Assembly (NCBI GenBank): GCA_937894465.1
Contig: CALCRE010000195.1
Span: 1 to 9,864 of the forward strand
From: an uncultured Clostridia bacterium
GTDB taxonomy: Bacteria > Bacillota > Clostridia > JAAYHZ01
Direction: 5' to 3'
DNA length: 9,864 nucleotides
Both the position numbers and the translations under genes were made by a program. Below, one piece after another: positions 7,623 through 9,864 of this stretch (position 1 is its first letter; every line of letters starts with the position of its first letter). The notes beneath the pieces are model-generated. The model was not told where the DNA came from and searched no databases. It saw nothing but the letters and a program-made list of their open reading frames with translations.

Positions 7623-8405
7623 CTATTTCAATACTCCGTTTTCTCTTTGCGAACATAAAAATTCAACATTTGGAAATGCTTTTGTCAAACGCTTCTGCAA
7701 AAGTTCCTTGAAAATGACTTCACTTTCATAGTGACCGATCACAGCCACATCGATACCATATGCCACCGCATCCAAAACCTCATGGTACTTCATTTCCCCG
7801 GTGATGAAGATGTCCGGATTGCATGAAGCTATACCTTTAAAATTCCCGTCAAAAGAACCGGTGCACAAAGCGACTTTTTTTATCTTTTTTACATCATCAC
7901 CTGTGTATCGAACGGATCTTGTGTTGAATAAGGTCTTTAGCAAACCGATGAATTCATATAAGAAGGATTCGTCCTCCAGAACACCGAAACGCCCTATACC
8001 GTCTGAATCATCATCCGGACTTTTCTGAAAAGGTTTTACATCTTTCAAGCCTAATAGATCCGCCATCATGTCATTGGTGCCACCATGGGCACAATCCATA
8101 TTGGTGTGAGCACTATATATACACAAACCATGTCGTATAGCTTTGTATACAGTGTCTTGGACGTGATTTTCCCCGGAAACTTTTGATAATGGTTTAAATA
8201 TAAGAGGGTGGTGTGAAATAATCATTTGACACCCGGATTCGATGGCTTCTTTGGTTATTTCACCGGTGACATCAAGACATAACATTGCCCTTTCCACCGA
8301 TTGATCCTTGTAACCTGCCAGCAACCCGACATTATCCCACTCCATTGCATACTTCAATGGAAACATAGATTCTATAAAGTCACCTATTTGGCCGCATGTC
8401 GTCAT
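7623..8405 (-). CDS. Nif3-like dinuclear metal center protein (YqfO family)
   Basis: A 260-residue member of the Nif3/YqfO (GTP cyclohydrolase I type 2-like) family, which forms hexameric toroids with a two-metal site; the cellular role is unresolved. Metal-ligand motifs are in place: ISHHPLIF (His65, His66), NMDCAHGGTND (Asp104) and GHYESE (His225, Glu229). The N-terminal VGLLAG and the ITGEMKYHE segment are also typical. At 260 residues it is the short form, without the PII-like insert that makes the B. subtilis protein about 370 residues. The ATG at 8405 comes 4 bases after the trmK TGA, with AAAGGA inside the end of trmK 10 bases upstream. The trmK-nif3 order is conserved widely in Firmicutes, so a link to tRNA or core metabolism is suspected but not shown here. 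Confidence 0.92.
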   Translation of the reverse strand: MTTCGQIGDFIESMFPLKYAMEWDNVGLLAGYKDQSVERAMLCLDVTGEITKEAIESGCQMIISHHPLIFKPLSKVSGENHVQDTVYKAIRHGLCIYSAHTNMDCAHGGTNDMMADLLGLKDVKPFQKSPDDDSDGIGRFGVLEDESFLYEFIGLLKTLFNTRSVRYTGDDVKKIKKVALCTGSFDGNFKGIASCNPDIFITGEMKYHEVLDAVAYGIDVAVIGHYESEVIFKELLQKRLTKAFPNVEFLCSQRENGVLK

Positions 8406-8409
8406 ATTT

Positions 8410-9123
8410 TCACGATCCTTTCAAACTTTTTGCTTTGAATTCCTTCAACCGTTCTATAATCTCATTCAACTCTCTTATTTCTTCCGAGTCACATTCCTTG
8501 GCGTTTTGCCTGCCATGAACCACACGAGTCAAACGAGTAATACGTCTGTCCAGATATTTTAACACAAGCGAGGTTTCTTGTTCTAGCAAAGCATGGCTGA
8601 TATGTTGAAACACCGGATGCAAATTTTTCTGCTGTCCACCGGGGGTGATCCTCATGGCAGTGTACAATTTATTCCTTTCCATGCATATCCTTTCCTCCAC
8701 GATATCCAAGCCGTTTTCGTAACAGTATCCCCGGAGCATTTCATCGGCATACATGCATTGAATAATCAATTGACGGCATTTGTTCACTTTGTCTTTTTGT
8801 AATTGAAGCATTTCGGTGATGGTCAACCCACCCATACCACAAATTAAAACAATATCAAGTTCATGATCATACAAGCAATTCAACCCGTCTCCTATTCTTG
8901 TTTCGATCATATTTGAAACATCGTAGTTTTCAATGTTCCTACGTGCCATTCGAAGCGGACCTTCATGAATATCCGTTGCGATAATTTTTCTGCAGAGATC
9001 TTTTTGCGCCGCATAAATAGGAATATAGGCATGATCCGTTCCTATATCACACAATACATCACATTTTGGAATCATTTCGGCTATCATCAGAAGTCGGATT
9101 TCCAATTCAATTTCTTTGATCAC
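8410..9123 (-). CDS. trmK: tRNA (adenine(22)-N(1))-methyltransferase TrmK
   Basis: SAM-dependent enzyme that makes m1A22 in the D-loop of some tRNAs. Counting from the GTG at 9129, the Rossmann motifs are: motif I DIGTDHAY (28-35), ATDIHEGPL (51-59), GDGL (80-83) and the family-specific ICGMGG (96-101). A charged, probably coiled-coil C-terminus follows (about 180-235). I prefer the GTG at 9123, giving MIKEIELEIRLLM, because GAGAGG lies about 5 bases before it. The GTG at 9129 (two codons longer) has that same sequence touching the start codon. Either start overlaps the end of the ABC transporter gene by about 20 bases, so translation is probably coupled. The gene is followed at once by the Nif3 gene, the usual arrangement. 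Confidence 0.92.
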   Translation of the reverse strand: MIKEIELEIRLLMIAEMIPKCDVLCDIGTDHAYIPIYAAQKDLCRKIIATDIHEGPLRMARRNIENYDVSNMIETRIGDGLNCLYDHELDIVLICGMGGLTITEMLQLQKDKVNKCRQLIIQCMYADEMLRGYCYENGLDIVEERICMERNKLYTAMRITPGGQQKNLHPVFQHISHALLEQETSLVLKYLDRRITRLTRVVHGRQNAKECDSEEIRELNEIIERLKEFKAKSLKGS

Positions 9124-9864
9124 GGGCACCTCTCATAAAGTTTTTTTCAACTTGTTCATTCTGTTCTTTGATATATCGCTGTGCTTGCATATTGAACAAA
9201 CGATGATATGTACCTTCGTTTTGCATCAGTTGTTCATGAGTTCCGCTTTCCGTCAGCCTACCGTTTTCTAAAAACAAAATCTTCTGCGATATGGTAGCGC
9301 TGGATAATCTGTGGGATACGAATATTGCCGTTTTATCTCCGGCCATTTCTTCTAATTGTTTGAACAATATGTACTCGGCTTCTGCGTCCATGGAAGCGGA
9401 AGGTTCATCAAATATCAGAATCTCCCCGTTTCGGAAGAACGCTCTGGCCACAGCAATCTTTTGCCACTGACCTACAGACAATTCCAAACCTTTTCGATCA
9501 AACTGTCTGGTCAACTCGGTATCATATCCGTTCTCCATTTTTTCAATGAACAAATCAGCACTGCTGCTTTCCGCGGCTTTTTTAATAGCGTCAAGATCAT
9601 CAATTCTCTCCATGTCCCCTAAAGCAATATTTTCTCTGATGGTAAAAGCCAATTTCCCGAAGTCCTGGAATACCACAGAATAAAGCCTATACAATTCGAA
9701 AGGTTCGTATTCTCTTATGTCATTGCCGTCTAATAGGATTGTACCCTCCGTAGGATCATAGAGTCGAAGTAACAATTTTAAAAGCGTAGTCTTGCCTGCT
9801 CCGTTTTGCCCCACCAAAGCAACGGTTTGCCCTTCTACAATCACGAATGACACGTCATCCAACA
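9107..9864 (-). CDS. ABC exporter ATP-binding domain (5' end beyond window)
   Basis: C-terminal nucleotide-binding domain, visible for 251 residues; the first visible codons (LDDVSF) are internal, so the gene starts outside the window. Motifs numbered from there: Walker A GQNGAGKTT (18-26), Q-loop VVFQDF with Gln66, signature LSVGQ (128-132), Walker B ILIFDEPSASMD (148-159) with Glu153, and H-loop FVSHR with His184. All catalytic residues are present; the signature is LSVGQ rather than LSGGQ. The FQDF…TIRENIALGD stretch is typical of exporters whose membrane domain is fused N-terminally, as in multidrug or peptide exporters. The fused half cannot be seen, and substrate is unknown. The last residues (ARDQRN) overlap the start of trmK, so the genes probably share a transcript although their functions look unrelated. 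Confidence 0.88.
   Translation of the reverse strand, partial: LDDVSFVIVEGQTVALVGQNGAGKTTLLKLLLRLYDPTEGTILLDGNDIREYEPFELYRLYSVVFQDFGKLAFTIRENIALGDMERIDDLDAIKKAAESSSADLFIEKMENGYDTELTRQFDRKGLELSVGQWQKIAVARAFFRNGEILIFDEPSASMDAEAEYILFKQLEEMAGDKTAIFVSHRLSSATISQKILFLENGRLTESGTHEQLMQNEGTYHRLFNMQAQRYIKEQNEQVEKNFMRGARDQRN

Overview
All genes that I can support lie on the minus strand, so transcription runs from right to left. The window suggests an endospore-forming, anaerobic member of the Clostridia. It carries a GerA-type spore germinant receptor locus and a type A (not Bacillus type B) RNase P RNA. It also has the trmK-nif3 pair common in Firmicutes, and low-to-moderate GC with AT-rich gaps. I cannot name the genus.

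Right part (about 7.6-9.86 kb): the window opens inside an ABC exporter ATPase domain (5' end cut off). It overlaps trmK, the tRNA adenine-22 N1-methyltransferase, which is followed 4 bases later by a Nif3/YqfO-family metal protein. These three look co-transcribed. Next comes a clear vegetative promoter and the RNase P RNA gene rnpB, with both ends visible through the P1 helix.

Middle (about 3.6-7.2 kb): directly after rnpB, with no obvious terminator between them, lie three tightly spaced genes. They encode a small DUF4190-like membrane protein, a divergent Lgt (prolipoprotein diacylglyceryl transferase), and an 810-residue GH43 lipoprotein with three accessory beta-sandwich-like regions. 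The enzyme that lipidates lipoproteins therefore sits 6 bases upstream of a gene for one of its probable substrates.

Left part (1-3.5 kb): a germinant receptor operon in the order A-B-C followed by a small two-helix membrane ORF. The A, B and C genes are broken. The A gene needs two single-base insertions to restore its conserved core, and perhaps one deletion in an A8 tract at the start. The B gene has an in-frame stop. The end of B and the first half of C, including the lipoprotein signal and N-terminal domain, appear to be missing through one deletion. The last ORF, a candidate D subunit, is open to the window edge. Neighbouring genes, including the 2.4-kb GH43 gene, have no such lesions, which argues for real decay of this operon rather than generally poor sequence. 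Single-base assembly errors in gerA remain possible.

I see no CRISPR array, insertion sequence, tRNA or prophage gene. The most interesting items are the decaying germination operon with a surviving D-like ORF, and the lgt variant with altered signature residues next to a lipoprotein glycosidase.
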